A stretch of DNA of 64,000 bases from Streptomyces sp. NBC_01198 (GTDB taxonomy: Bacteria; Actinomycetota; Actinomycetes; Streptomycetales; Streptomycetaceae): assembly GCF_036010485.1 (NCBI RefSeq), contig NZ_CP108568.1:1240001-1304000 (forward strand), given 5' to 3'. The first letter of the stretch is position 1, and each line of letters opens with the position of its first letter. Below, one piece after another: positions 52,462-60,748 of this stretch. The notes under the pieces were generated by a model. It had not been told where the DNA came from. It did not search any database and saw nothing but the letters and a program-made list of their open reading frames with translations. Made by a program: the position numbers and the translations under genes.

Positions 52462-53387
52462 CGCTGCTGCCCGACGGCGGTCGCGACGGCGGAATGGGGG
52501 TCGGTGACGGTGTCGAAGGCGGCCAGGGACAGGCCGGCGGGGGCGGGGGTGCGGTCGGCCAGCAGGAGGCGGCGCGGCGCGTCGGGGCGGTCGGGCAACC
52601 CGCCCAGCTCGGCCACCAGTTCCCACCACACCCCGGTAGCCGGCCGGCCCGGATCCGCGGTACGCACCCGCGCCACCTCGGCGAGCGCCGGGTGCGAGGC
52701 GGCGGCAACCGCCGGGCCGAGCAGCGCCGTCACCGGTCCCGGGGCTCCGGCGAGCGCCGGGAGCAGATCGGCGGCGGACCTGGGCCGTACGCTCACCGGG
52801 CCGAGCGCGACGGGGCGGCGGCGGTCGCCCGGCGTCGGGGGTCCGAGCAGCAGCGCGACGCCGTACGCCCCGGCGGGCAGCGCGACGGGCCCGGCGGGCG
52901 GGTACGGCAGGGCGGGCTGTTCGACGAGCAGCAGCAACGCGCGGGCCAGGCCCGCCCCGGCGGCGTACGCCCGGACCAGGCGCAGGGCGGTGAAGGCGCC
53001 GGCCGGGCCCTGGTCGCTGACGGCGAGGGCCAGCGGGCGGCCGGGGCAGACGTGGCTGAGCCAGGTCGCCGTGGCGCGGCCCGGCGTGATGTCGGGGACG
53101 GAGTAGGCCAGCACGAGCAGGTCGACGGACTCCCCCGGCGGTACCGCGCGCTGGATCAGCTCCTCGGCCATCTCGCCGTACGACTGGCCGCCGCACCCGA
53201 ACGCCTGCTCGTCGAGGGCGAGTCCATGGGGTTGCAGCAGGTCGGCCAGGTAGACCCGCAGGCGCTCGGTGTGGACGGGGTCGGCGGACCGGGCCGCGGG
53301 GCCGGGGAACGCCAGGCGTACCGCCCGGCGGACTCCCCAGCCCGCGGGCACCTGATCCAAGGCGCGGCCGGGCACGAGAGTACGCAT
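52458..53387 (-). CDS. Thiolase-fold (KASIII-like) partner protein, probably catalytically inactive
   Basis: A 309-residue protein from ATG 53387, starting two bases after the ACP stop. It has thiolase-like segments (DLLVLAYSVPDITPGRATAT, ALAVSDQGPAGAFTALRLVR, ALLLLVEQPALPYPP) but no Cys at the site where FabH enzymes have it; DQGPAGA occupies that place. It is therefore likely a non-catalytic or acyl-transfer partner of the FabH-like protein at 53725. Family assignment is by pattern and context. Confidence 0.6.
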   Translation of the reverse strand: MRTLVPGRALDQVPAGWGVRRAVRLAFPGPAARSADPVHTERLRVYLADLLQPHGLALDEQAFGCGGQSYGEMAEELIQRAVPPGESVDLLVLAYSVPDITPGRATATWLSHVCPGRPLALAVSDQGPAGAFTALRLVRAYAAGAGLARALLLLVEQPALPYPPAGPVALPAGAYGVALLLGPPTPGDRRRPVALGPVSVRPRSAADLLPALAGAPGPVTALLGPAVAAASHPALAEVARVRTADPGRPATGVWWELVAELGGLPDRPDAPRRLLLADRTPAPAGLSLAAFDTVTDPHSAVATAVGQQR

Positions 53388-53389
53388 CC

Positions 53390-53686
53390 TTACGCTTCCG
53401 CCAGCAGGTTTCCCGCCACGTAGTCGGCGAGCGAGCCGACCGTGGCGAAGTCGTCTCGGCCCAACTCCTCCACGCTGATCTCCAGTTCGAGCCGGTCCTC
53501 CAGTTCCAGGACCAGTTCGAGTCCGGTGGTCGAGCTGAGGCCCAGCGCGTCCATCAGCGCGGTGTCCTCGGTGACGCCGGCCACCTCCCGCCCCAGGACC
53601 CGCGGGAGAAGGTCGCGGATGCTGCCGACCAGCCGGTCGCGCAGCGCCGGTTCCGCGCCCGCGGGGGCGGTGTTGTGCTCCGTCAT
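53390..53686 (-). CDS. Acyl carrier protein
   Basis: A 98-residue acidic, four-helix protein from ATG 53686 ending in TAA. The phosphopantetheine site is Ser52 in DALGLSSTTGLELVLELED; the usual Asp before Ser is Ser here. Helices I (LRDRLVGSIRDLLPRVLG) and III-IV (GRDDFATVGSLADYVAGNLL) are normal. It is the only carrier protein in the visible operon and is probably loaded by the PPTase at 49314. Confidence 0.9.
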   Translation of the reverse strand: MTEHNTAPAGAEPALRDRLVGSIRDLLPRVLGREVAGVTEDTALMDALGLSSTTGLELVLELEDRLELEISVEELGRDDFATVGSLADYVAGNLLAEA

Positions 53687-53724
53687 CGGTGAAGCCTCTC
53701 TGCGAAAGAAGGATGCGGTGGTGA

Positions 53725-54654
53725 TCAGTGCACGAGGACCATGGCGGAGAAGGCCGCCCCGAGGCCGGCGCCCGCGGCGGCCATCACGTACGGCTCGCCC
53801 GGCCGCAGCCGCCCACGGGCCAGCGCGGTGCGGTAGTTGACGAAGCTGTCCGCGCAGAAGACGTGGCCGGTGCGCGCCACGTTCTCCAGCAGGACGCGCT
53901 CACGCGGGTAGCCGAGGATGCGGCACACCTGGTTCCAGGCTGGGCGGTTCACGTTGTGCGGCAGGATCACGCCGACCTCGCCGAGCGCCAGCCCGGCCCG
54001 CCCCACCGCCGCGGTGATCGCCGCGGCGAGCGCGCCGGCGTACACGCGCTTGAATTCCAGGGCGAGTTCGGCTCCTTCGCCGTCGAACTCGCCGTGCTGC
54101 TCGACGGCGTAGCAGAGCACTCGGTCGCGGTCGCCGGTCGCCGCGACCAGGCAGGCCGCCGCGCCCTCGCCGAAGAAGGACGTCTCAGGGACGAGTTGGG
54201 CCTCGCCGGTGAACGCTTTCTCGCCGGTGAGCACGAGGGCCAGGCCGTCCGGGTCGCCGTCCGCCGCGAGCAGCCGCCCCGCGGCGTCGACGGCCAGCAG
54301 GCCCGAAGCGCAGGCGTGCTGGCCCACCGCGAAGACGGCCGCGTGGCCGAGCCCGTACTCCTCGCACAGCCGGCCGACCGGGTCGTACGGGTAGGGCACC
54401 ACCGTCGGGAAGGTCCTGGCGTGCAGGACGTAGCGGACCCGGTGCTCCCGGCCGCGCAGCGGTTCGAGCCGGGCCACCGCGCCCCTGAGCAGGTCCAGCA
54501 GGCCGCCGTCCGGATCGCGGGCGACCTCGCCGAGCCGGTGGTAGCGCCGGAAGACCCTGACCTGCATGGCGGTCAGGCCGAGGCGCCCTGCCGGCTCCTC
54601 GATCGGCGTCCGGCCGGACGGCACGTAGTCGGCGACCGCCATCAGCGCGGTCAC
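53725..54654 (-). CDS. FabH-like (KASIII) ketosynthase/acyltransferase with altered triad
   Basis: A 309-residue protein from GTG 54654, overlapping the condensation-domain stop (ATG 54642 is a possible alternative). Active-site Cys lies in VGQHACASGLLAVDA and His in VILPHNVNRPAW. The third FabH residue, Asn in GNTS, is replaced: the matching segment is RTGHVFCADSFVNYRTAL. This points to a FabH-like enzyme doing acyl transfer or an unusual condensation, as known for CerJ/DpsC-like proteins, rather than fatty-acid initiation. It is paired with a Cys-less homologue at 52458. Confidence 0.8.
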   Translation of the reverse strand: MTALMAVADYVPSGRTPIEEPAGRLGLTAMQVRVFRRYHRLGEVARDPDGGLLDLLRGAVARLEPLRGREHRVRYVLHARTFPTVVPYPYDPVGRLCEEYGLGHAAVFAVGQHACASGLLAVDAAGRLLAADGDPDGLALVLTGEKAFTGEAQLVPETSFFGEGAAACLVAATGDRDRVLCYAVEQHGEFDGEGAELALEFKRVYAGALAAAITAAVGRAGLALGEVGVILPHNVNRPAWNQVCRILGYPRERVLLENVARTGHVFCADSFVNYRTALARGRLRPGEPYVMAAAGAGLGAAFSAMVLVH

Positions 54655-56096
54655 CTCCCCGCCTCCGCTTGCCCCGCCCCGCCCTCACCCGGAGCCCCCG
54701 GCCCCGGACCCGCCTGCGCGGCCGACGCCGCCTCGATCGCCGCCGCCTCCATCGCGTGGGCGAAGGCGTGGGCCTGGGCGGGGGAGACGAAGTGCGTGTC
54801 GATGCGGATCTCGAACAGCAGGCCGCCCCCCGGTGCGTCGTCGGCGTGGACGAAGAAGCGCTCGGTCTGGCCGTCCCCCTGGGCGGTCCAGCGGAAGCAG
54901 GCGTCCCCCGGGCCCGGCGCGGGGACGGCCGACGGCCCGTCGTCCTGCGGCTTGAGGGCGTGCGTGCTCCGGTCGTTGAAGAAGGAGCCGACGCTGACGT
55001 CGGCGCCGCGCTCGCGCGAGAGCCGCTCGGTCAGCTCGACCAGCCGCTCGGGGTGGAAGTAGGCATGCTTGTGGACGGACATGCTGCCGCGCCTGACCCG
55101 CTCGACGACCTCCTCCACCGTGGCGCCCTCGACCTCGATGGCGCACACCCCTGCCTGGGCGACCATGCACACCACATCAGAAAGCCCCGGCCGGAAACGG
55201 TTGTTGACCACCGGGCGGACCGCAACGGGGCTGATTCCGGTGGCCCGGTGGAGCCCGAGCGCGAACAGGGCGAGCAGAACGGCCGGCGCGCCTGCGCCCG
55301 TTCTGGCCACGATGGCGGGCAGCGCCGCGTCGAGCGCCGGCGAGCGGAACTCGGCCACCCAGTGGCGCGGGGTGCGCGGATCGGTCGCGCCGGGCAACTG
55401 GCGTTCGGGAAGGGCCCGCAGGACGCCCTCGAAGTGCCGCAGGGCCCGCTCGGTCTGCCGGAGCCCCGCGGGCGACCGCTGCCATCTCGCCTGGTCGAGC
55501 TGCTGCATGCCGGTGACCGGCGCGGTCTCCCTGGACCGCACCTCGCGCAGCATCACCGCCCCGCCCAGGCCGTCGGCGACCAGGTGGTGCATGACGGTGA
55601 CCAGGTGGGTGGGCCGGCCTTCCTGGCGTACCGCGCCCATCCTGACCGGCCACGCGCCGGCGTAGTCGAAGGCGGTACGCCGGTAGTGCGCCTCGACCTC
55701 GGCGGCGACGGCGTCCGGGTCGGCGCCAGGAGCGGCGTCGTAGACGCCGAGGGTGATCCGGCCCGCGGCGAAGAGCCGCTGGGTCGGGTGGCCCGCGGCG
55801 TCGAAGCGCAGCCGGGTGCGCATCGAGGGGAAGCGGCCCATGAGGTAGCGCAGTTCACCGGCCAGGTCCTCGACGGTCGTGCCGGGCTCCAGCGCGGCCC
55901 GCCCGCCGATCGGCAGGGCGCTGCGCTGCCGGCACATCGCGTGCCAGATCTCCCACATGCCCCAGGACATCTCGTCCTCGCCCTCGCCGTCGCCGGCGAA
56001 GTGCACCTCCACCCGCTCGCTGGGAGCGGGCGCCCGTTCGGGCCCGGGGACCGGCGGGGCGGCGTCCGGCAGCGGAGCGGCGTCCGGTGCGGGCAT
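54651..56096 (-). CDS. Freestanding NRPS condensation-domain protein
   Basis: A 481-residue protein from ATG 56096, directly after the ligase stop. The condensation motif HHxxxDG reads VMHHLVADGLGGAVML (about residue 165). Other core pieces are present: LRYLMGRFPSMRTRLRFD, AVRPVVNNRFRPGLSDVVC and a C-terminal part after VGSFFNDRS. No adenylation or carrier domain is attached. It probably joins an ACP-bound acyl group to an amine or alcohol, for example hydroxyphenylglycine; the partner is inferred. Confidence 0.8.
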   Translation of the reverse strand: MPAPDAAPLPDAAPPVPGPERAPAPSERVEVHFAGDGEGEDEMSWGMWEIWHAMCRQRSALPIGGRAALEPGTTVEDLAGELRYLMGRFPSMRTRLRFDAAGHPTQRLFAAGRITLGVYDAAPGADPDAVAAEVEAHYRRTAFDYAGAWPVRMGAVRQEGRPTHLVTVMHHLVADGLGGAVMLREVRSRETAPVTGMQQLDQARWQRSPAGLRQTERALRHFEGVLRALPERQLPGATDPRTPRHWVAEFRSPALDAALPAIVARTGAGAPAVLLALFALGLHRATGISPVAVRPVVNNRFRPGLSDVVCMVAQAGVCAIEVEGATVEEVVERVRRGSMSVHKHAYFHPERLVELTERLSRERGADVSVGSFFNDRSTHALKPQDDGPSAVPAPGPGDACFRWTAQGDGQTERFFVHADDAPGGGLLFEIRIDTHFVSPAQAHAFAHAMEAAAIEAASAAQAGPGPGAPGEGGAGQAEAGR

Positions 56097-57722
56097 TCAG
56101 ACCACCGCCGCCTGCGCCCGGTGCCGCTGGCGCATCAGGAACTTGCGGACCTTGCCGGTGGGCCCGGTGATCAGGTCGGCCTCCGAGATGACCACGACCG
56201 CGCGCAGCGTGGCCGCGGCAGCGTCGGTCAGCGCCGCACGCACCGCGGGCGTACGGTCGGCGTCCGGTTCTGCACCCTCGTGCAGGGCCAGCAGCACGTC
56301 CGTGACGATGCGGCCCCCGACCTCCACGGAGACCACCGTGCAGTCGTGGACGTCGGGGCAGGCCGCGAGGATGCGCTCCTCGGACATGGCCGTGTAGAGC
56401 CAGGCGCCGCCGAGGTCGACGGCGTCGACGGCCCGGTCGACGTGGAAGTAGTAGCCCTCCTCGTCGCGGTACATCAGGTCGCCGGTGAGGTAGTAGCCGT
56501 TCAGGCGGTTGCGGTAGGTGGCGGCCGAGTCGTTCCAGTAACCGGGTGCCAACGTCGGTGCTTTCAAGGCGAGTTGACCGACCTGCCCGACTGGAACCTC
56601 CTCGCCGGTCGCGGTGTCGAGCAGCGCCACCTCGGCGAAGCCGTGCGGGACGCCGACGCAGCGCCCGTACCGCCCGGTCGTGCCGTTGTGGGTGATGTGG
56701 AAGGCGGAGTGGCCCATCTCGGTGGAGCCCAGGCCGTCGACGAAGCTGGATCCCGGCGTACGGCGTACTCCGTCGCGCGTAGCCGTCTCGCGGGAGCCGA
56801 CCGCGACGAGGCGGCGGATATGCGGTTCGTGCGCGCAGTCCCCGGTGTTGAACCACAGCGACACCGAGTCCATGGCGTGGGCGGTCAGGTCGATCCTGGC
56901 CAACTGCGCCCAGGTGGCGGCGAATCCGAAGACGCCGGTGGGCTTCCAGCGCTCGATGCCCCGCACCACGGCGGGGCCGTCGTTCTGGGTGGACAGGAAG
57001 AGCAGGTCGCTGCGCAGGCACAGTGCCATGTTCAGCGCCGAGATGCCGGCGGCGTGGGCGGCGGGCAGCGCGCTGAGGATCCGCTCGGCGCCGCGCGCGC
57101 GGGGCGCGGACAGCCGGAAGAGCCGGGTGGCCGCGAACAGGCTGGCGCTGGAGTGCACCACTGCCGTGGGCATCCGCGTGGTGCCCGAGGAATGGGTGAC
57201 GGCGATCGGGTCGTCGGCGTGGTGGCGGTAGGGAGCGGGCGCCCGCTCCGGGGAGCCGGTGCCGACCGCCGCCGCGTCGGCGTGCAGGGCCGGGCCGAGG
57301 TCACGGCCTGCCAGCCGGTCGCGGTGCTCGGCGTCGGTGACCAGGCCGACCCCGCGCAGCCGCCGCAGGTACTCGGCGGCGATGTCGCCGGACAGGTAGG
57401 GGTTCATCAGCGCGGGGATCGCGCCCAGCCAGGCCAGCGCGAGGAAGTTCAGCAGGCAGTCCGCGGAACCGGACACGTAGACGGCGACGGGGTCGCGCGG
57501 GCGGATGCCGTGCCCGTGCCACCAGGCCGCCCTGGCCGTGACCCGGTCGCGCAGCTGCCCCAGGGTCAGTTCGCACCAGGCGGGGTGGCCGTCGACCGGG
57601 ACGTCGAAGGTGACGCCGGGCCCTTCGGGGTCGGCCCCGTGCTCGAACAGCTTGGGCAGGACGTTGCCCGCGCCCAGGCCCGGGTCGGCCGCCAGTCTGG
57701 CTCGGATGTTGGTGCCGGTCAC
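56097..57722 (-). CDS. Acyl/aryl-activating AMP-forming ligase with atypical motifs
   Basis: A 541-residue ANL enzyme from GTG 57722 with GGAGG upstream. Core motifs: phosphate loop AVTHSSGTTRMPTAVVHSS, where the usual Lys of SGTTGxPK is replaced by Thr; GLGSTEMGHSAF (A5); YYLTGDLMYRDEEGYYF (A7); hinge region RAVDAVDLGG; and the C-terminal Lys in ITGPTGKVRKFL. It should activate a carboxylate as adenylate and load CoA or the ACP. An aryl acid from the hydroxymandelate branch is a reasonable but untested substrate. Confidence 0.8.
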   Translation of the reverse strand: MTGTNIRARLAADPGLGAGNVLPKLFEHGADPEGPGVTFDVPVDGHPAWCELTLGQLRDRVTARAAWWHGHGIRPRDPVAVYVSGSADCLLNFLALAWLGAIPALMNPYLSGDIAAEYLRRLRGVGLVTDAEHRDRLAGRDLGPALHADAAAVGTGSPERAPAPYRHHADDPIAVTHSSGTTRMPTAVVHSSASLFAATRLFRLSAPRARGAERILSALPAAHAAGISALNMALCLRSDLLFLSTQNDGPAVVRGIERWKPTGVFGFAATWAQLARIDLTAHAMDSVSLWFNTGDCAHEPHIRRLVAVGSRETATRDGVRRTPGSSFVDGLGSTEMGHSAFHITHNGTTGRYGRCVGVPHGFAEVALLDTATGEEVPVGQVGQLALKAPTLAPGYWNDSAATYRNRLNGYYLTGDLMYRDEEGYYFHVDRAVDAVDLGGAWLYTAMSEERILAACPDVHDCTVVSVEVGGRIVTDVLLALHEGAEPDADRTPAVRAALTDAAAATLRAVVVISEADLITGPTGKVRKFLMRQRHRAQAAVV

Positions 57723-57840
57723 CGCGTTCCTCCTTCGTCTTGCGTTGTCATCGTGGGGACCGGCCGCCGTCCGGCGCGGACCCTGCCGTACCCCACCCGG
57801 ACGTACCGCCGCCGCCCGCCCCGGGACGTGCCGCCGGCTC

Positions 57841-58812
57841 TCATCCCGCGCCCACCGACTTCTCGACCGCCGCCCGCAGTTGGGCCCGGGTGGGCTGGCA
57901 GGCCAGGTCGAGGTCGCGGGCGAAGGGGAGGACGGCGCCGTCCGGGCGGGTGACGCGGCGGGGCGGGGCTGTCAGCCGCATCTCCTCGGCGGCCGTCGCC
58001 ACGATCTCCGCCCCGATCCCGCAGGAACGGTTGGAGTCGTCCACCACGACCAGCCGCCCGGTGCGCTCCAGCGACGCGGCCAGCCCCTGCCAGTCGAAGG
58101 GGTGGAGCGAGCGCGGATCGAAGACCTCGACCGATACCGAGCCGGCCAGCTCCTCCGCCACCGCCACGGCGTCGTGCACCAGGTGCCCCACCGCCACGAC
58201 GGTGACGTCGGTGCCCGCCCGGTGGACGCGGCCCGCTCCCAGCGGCACCGGCGCGAGCGCGCCGAAGTCGACGTCCTCGCGCAGGCCGAGCGCCCCGGAC
58301 GGCGCGAACACCACCACCGGGTCGTCGTCCCTCATCGCCGTCACCAGCAGCCCGTACGCGTCCGACGCGGTGGCCGGCACCACCGTCTTCACCCCGACAT
58401 GTGCGAACAGGCTGTACGGGTGGTCGGAGTGCTGGCCCGCCCAGCTGTCCCGCGAACCCGACCCCGGCAGCAGGTACGTCACCGGCACCCGGGTCTGGCC
58501 GCCGGTCATCAGAGACAACTTGTGTGCCTGGTTGGCGATCTGCTCGAAGACCAGGAAGAGCAGTGCCGGGATCTGGAACTCGATCAGCGGGCGCATCCCG
58601 GCCATCGCCGCGCCGGTGGCGAAACCGGTGAACGCCTGCTCGGATATCGGCGTGTCCAACACCCGGTCGCCGCCGAACCGTTGCAGCAGCCCCGCGGTGG
58701 CGTAGGTGACGGCCACCCCGACGTCTTCGCCGAGGACGCAGACGGCCGGGTCGCGTTCCATCTCGTCGCCGATCGCGCGGTTCAGGGCCTTGAGGTAGGA
58801 GAGCCAGGGCAT
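57841..58812 (-). CDS. 2-oxoacid dehydrogenase E1 component, beta subunit
   Basis: A 323-residue protein from ATG 58812, overlapping the alpha-subunit stop (TGATG). Typical E1-beta segments: MERDPAVCVLGEDVGV, DTPISEQAFTGFATGAAMAG, QHSDHPYSLFAHVGVKTVVP, and RLVVVDDSNRSCGIGAEI. It forms a heterotetramer with the alpha subunit. E2 (lipoyl transferase) and E3 genes are not in the window. Confidence 0.9.
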   Translation of the reverse strand: MPWLSYLKALNRAIGDEMERDPAVCVLGEDVGVAVTYATAGLLQRFGGDRVLDTPISEQAFTGFATGAAMAGMRPLIEFQIPALLFLVFEQIANQAHKLSLMTGGQTRVPVTYLLPGSGSRDSWAGQHSDHPYSLFAHVGVKTVVPATASDAYGLLVTAMRDDDPVVVFAPSGALGLREDVDFGALAPVPLGAGRVHRAGTDVTVVAVGHLVHDAVAVAEELAGSVSVEVFDPRSLHPFDWQGLAASLERTGRLVVVDDSNRSCGIGAEIVATAAEEMRLTAPPRRVTRPDGAVLPFARDLDLACQPTRAQLRAAVEKSVGAG

Positions 58813-59789
58813 CACAGCACCCCCGCCCTGGGGCGCAGCCCGGTGGAGTAGAGGTGGTCGAGCGCGCCTGCCGGGTCCGGGTGCGGTCCGGCGAGGGCGA
58901 AACGTACCGCCTCGTCCAGTACGCCCGCGGTCTCCGCGTCGATCGCGGCCCTGGTAGCCGCGGGGATGCGGGCGCCCTGGATGTCCAGGGGGTCGCGGGA
59001 TCTGGCCGCGGCCACCTCCGCGTCTGTGCGGTAGCGGGGGCGTGCGGTGTGCTCCCAGGTGTGGTGGGCGTCGAAGCGCCGCGTGACGCACTCCAGCAGG
59101 TACGGGCCCGCGCCTGACCTGGCCCGTGCGACGGCCGCAGTCGCCGCGTCGAGCACTGCCTGCGGGTCCATGCCGTCCACGGTCTCCGCCGGGATGCCGA
59201 AGGCGGCGGCGCGGCCGGTGACCGTGCCCGCCATCGTCTGCTCGGGGCGCATCGAGGTGGCGAAGCCGTTGTTCTCGCAGACGAGCACGACCGGGACCTG
59301 CCACAGCGCGGCCAGGTTGAAGGCTTCGAGCACCACCCCCTGGCTGACCGCCCCGTCGCCGAAGTAGGCCAGCGCGACCCGGTCGCCGCCGGCCCGCCGC
59401 ATCGCCCAGGCCGCGCCGGTGGCGATCGGGACGGCCGCGCCCACGATCGCGTCGGCGCCCAGCACGCCCACGCTGAAGTCGGCCGCGTGCATCGAGCCGC
59501 CCCGCCCCTTGTTGAGCCCGGTGGTACGCCCGGCCAGCTCGGCCATCATGCGGGCCGGGTCCGCCCCCTTGGCCAGGACGTGGCCGTGCCCGCGGTGGGT
59601 GCTGGTGATCACGTCGTCGGGTCGCAGCGCCGCGCACGTCCCCACGGCCACCGCCTCCTGCCCGGTGCAGGGGTGGATGCCGCCGCGGATCACCCCCGTA
59701 CGCACCAGTTCGACGGCCCGCTGCTCGAACCCGCGGATCAGCGCGACCGTCCGGTAGAGCCCGGCCGGGTCGGCCGCCGGGCCGGTCAC
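58812..59789 (-). CDS. 2-oxoacid dehydrogenase E1 component, alpha subunit (TPP-binding)
   Basis: A 325-residue protein from GTG 59789, overlapping the PhyH stop (GTGA). The thiamine-diphosphate motif runs GDGAVSQGVVLEAFNLAALW to ENNGF (about 165-200), and ITSTHRGHGHVLAKG with the catalytic His loop is present. It decarboxylates a 2-oxoacid. In this operon the obvious substrate is an arylglyoxylate or arylpyruvate, comparable to the PglB/PglC pair of phenylglycine biosynthesis; a branched-chain oxoacid for a starter unit is an alternative. Confidence 0.9.
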   Translation of the reverse strand: MTGPAADPAGLYRTVALIRGFEQRAVELVRTGVIRGGIHPCTGQEAVAVGTCAALRPDDVITSTHRGHGHVLAKGADPARMMAELAGRTTGLNKGRGGSMHAADFSVGVLGADAIVGAAVPIATGAAWAMRRAGGDRVALAYFGDGAVSQGVVLEAFNLAALWQVPVVLVCENNGFATSMRPEQTMAGTVTGRAAAFGIPAETVDGMDPQAVLDAATAAVARARSGAGPYLLECVTRRFDAHHTWEHTARPRYRTDAEVAAARSRDPLDIQGARIPAATRAAIDAETAGVLDEAVRFALAGPHPDPAGALDHLYSTGLRPRAGVL

Positions 59790-60748
59790 GGCCGGCCGGC
59801 GCGCCACAGCACCGGGCAGTAGGCGGGGTCGGCGTAGTCGGGCCGGCCGTCGGGCAGCCGCCTGACCAGGACGTCGTGGTTGTACGCGGCCTCGCTGCCG
59901 TCCTGCAGCGCGAACCTGCGGTATTCGTTGCCGCCGTCCTGCAGGTGGAAGGACACCGCCCGGCGGGGCCGGCCACTGCGGTTGGCGCCGCTGCCGTGGT
60001 AGGTCAGGCAGTGGTGGAAGCTCATGTGCCCCTTGGGGATGATCAGCGGCACCTTGCGGATCTCGGCCCCGTTGTAGGCGGCGTTCTCGGCCAGCACCCG
60101 CTCCAGGTCGTCCCGGTCGCGGTCGGCGAAGTGCCGGGTCATCGAGTCCTGGTGGCCGGTCTCCTTCCACCGGTGGCTGCCGTCGACCACGGTGAGCGTG
60201 CCCATCTCCTCGCCGCAGTCGTGGAAGGGGATGAACGCGGTCAGCATCCGCTCCGAACTGGACGTCGACCAGTAGTGCTTGTCGAAGTGCCAGGGCACGA
60301 TGTTGCTGGGCTCGCCCTCGACGGCCGGCTTGAGGATCAGCGTCGACTGGAAGATCCGGATCTCCTCGGCCGCGGCGAGCCGGGCCGCGACCGCGCCGAT
60401 CAGCGGTTTGCGCAGGACACGGGCGATCGGGTCGCTCTCGACGTGCACGTAGTCGTTGTGGCGCTGGACCGCGCCGTCCGACGGCTGCCAGGCGGCCAGC
60501 CGCGGCGGGCGGACCGGCAGCGTACGGCTGCGCTCGCCGGCGTAGTAGCGCTCGCTCGCGGCGGCCAGCTCGTCCACGTCCGCGTCTGTCAGCAGCTTCT
60601 TCGTCAGGTACCAGCCGTGCTCGGCGTAGAAGGCGACGTCCCCGTCGTCCGGCAGCAGCGCGGCCTCGGTGTCGGTGAGCGCGAAACGGGCGGCTTCGGT
60701 GTGGGCCTGCGCGCCCGTGGGCGCGGAACGGGCCGGGTCGCCGGCCAT
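59786..60748 (-). CDS. PhyH-family Fe(II)/2-oxoglutarate dioxygenase
   Basis: A 320-residue protein from ATG 60748, overlapping the hydroxymandelate-synthase stop. The iron site is HxD in PWHFDKHYWSTS plus the distal His in LTYHGSGANRSG; the 2-oxoglutarate Arg follows in RPRRAVSFHLQDGG. These enzymes hydroxylate or halogenate-like oxidise small molecules. Here it may hydroxylate an amino acid or acyl chain of the product. Confidence 0.88.
   Translation of the reverse strand: MAGDPARSAPTGAQAHTEAARFALTDTEAALLPDDGDVAFYAEHGWYLTKKLLTDADVDELAAASERYYAGERSRTLPVRPPRLAAWQPSDGAVQRHNDYVHVESDPIARVLRKPLIGAVAARLAAAEEIRIFQSTLILKPAVEGEPSNIVPWHFDKHYWSTSSSERMLTAFIPFHDCGEEMGTLTVVDGSHRWKETGHQDSMTRHFADRDRDDLERVLAENAAYNGAEIRKVPLIIPKGHMSFHHCLTYHGSGANRSGRPRRAVSFHLQDGGNEYRRFALQDGSEAAYNHDVLVRRLPDGRPDYADPAYCPVLWRAGRP

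Noticed and set aside
54669..57953. 1094-codon + strand frame across the condensation-domain and ligase genes
   Set aside because: It spans two unrelated genes on the other strand and has biased Arg/Gly/Val content with no domain; it is an antisense artefact.
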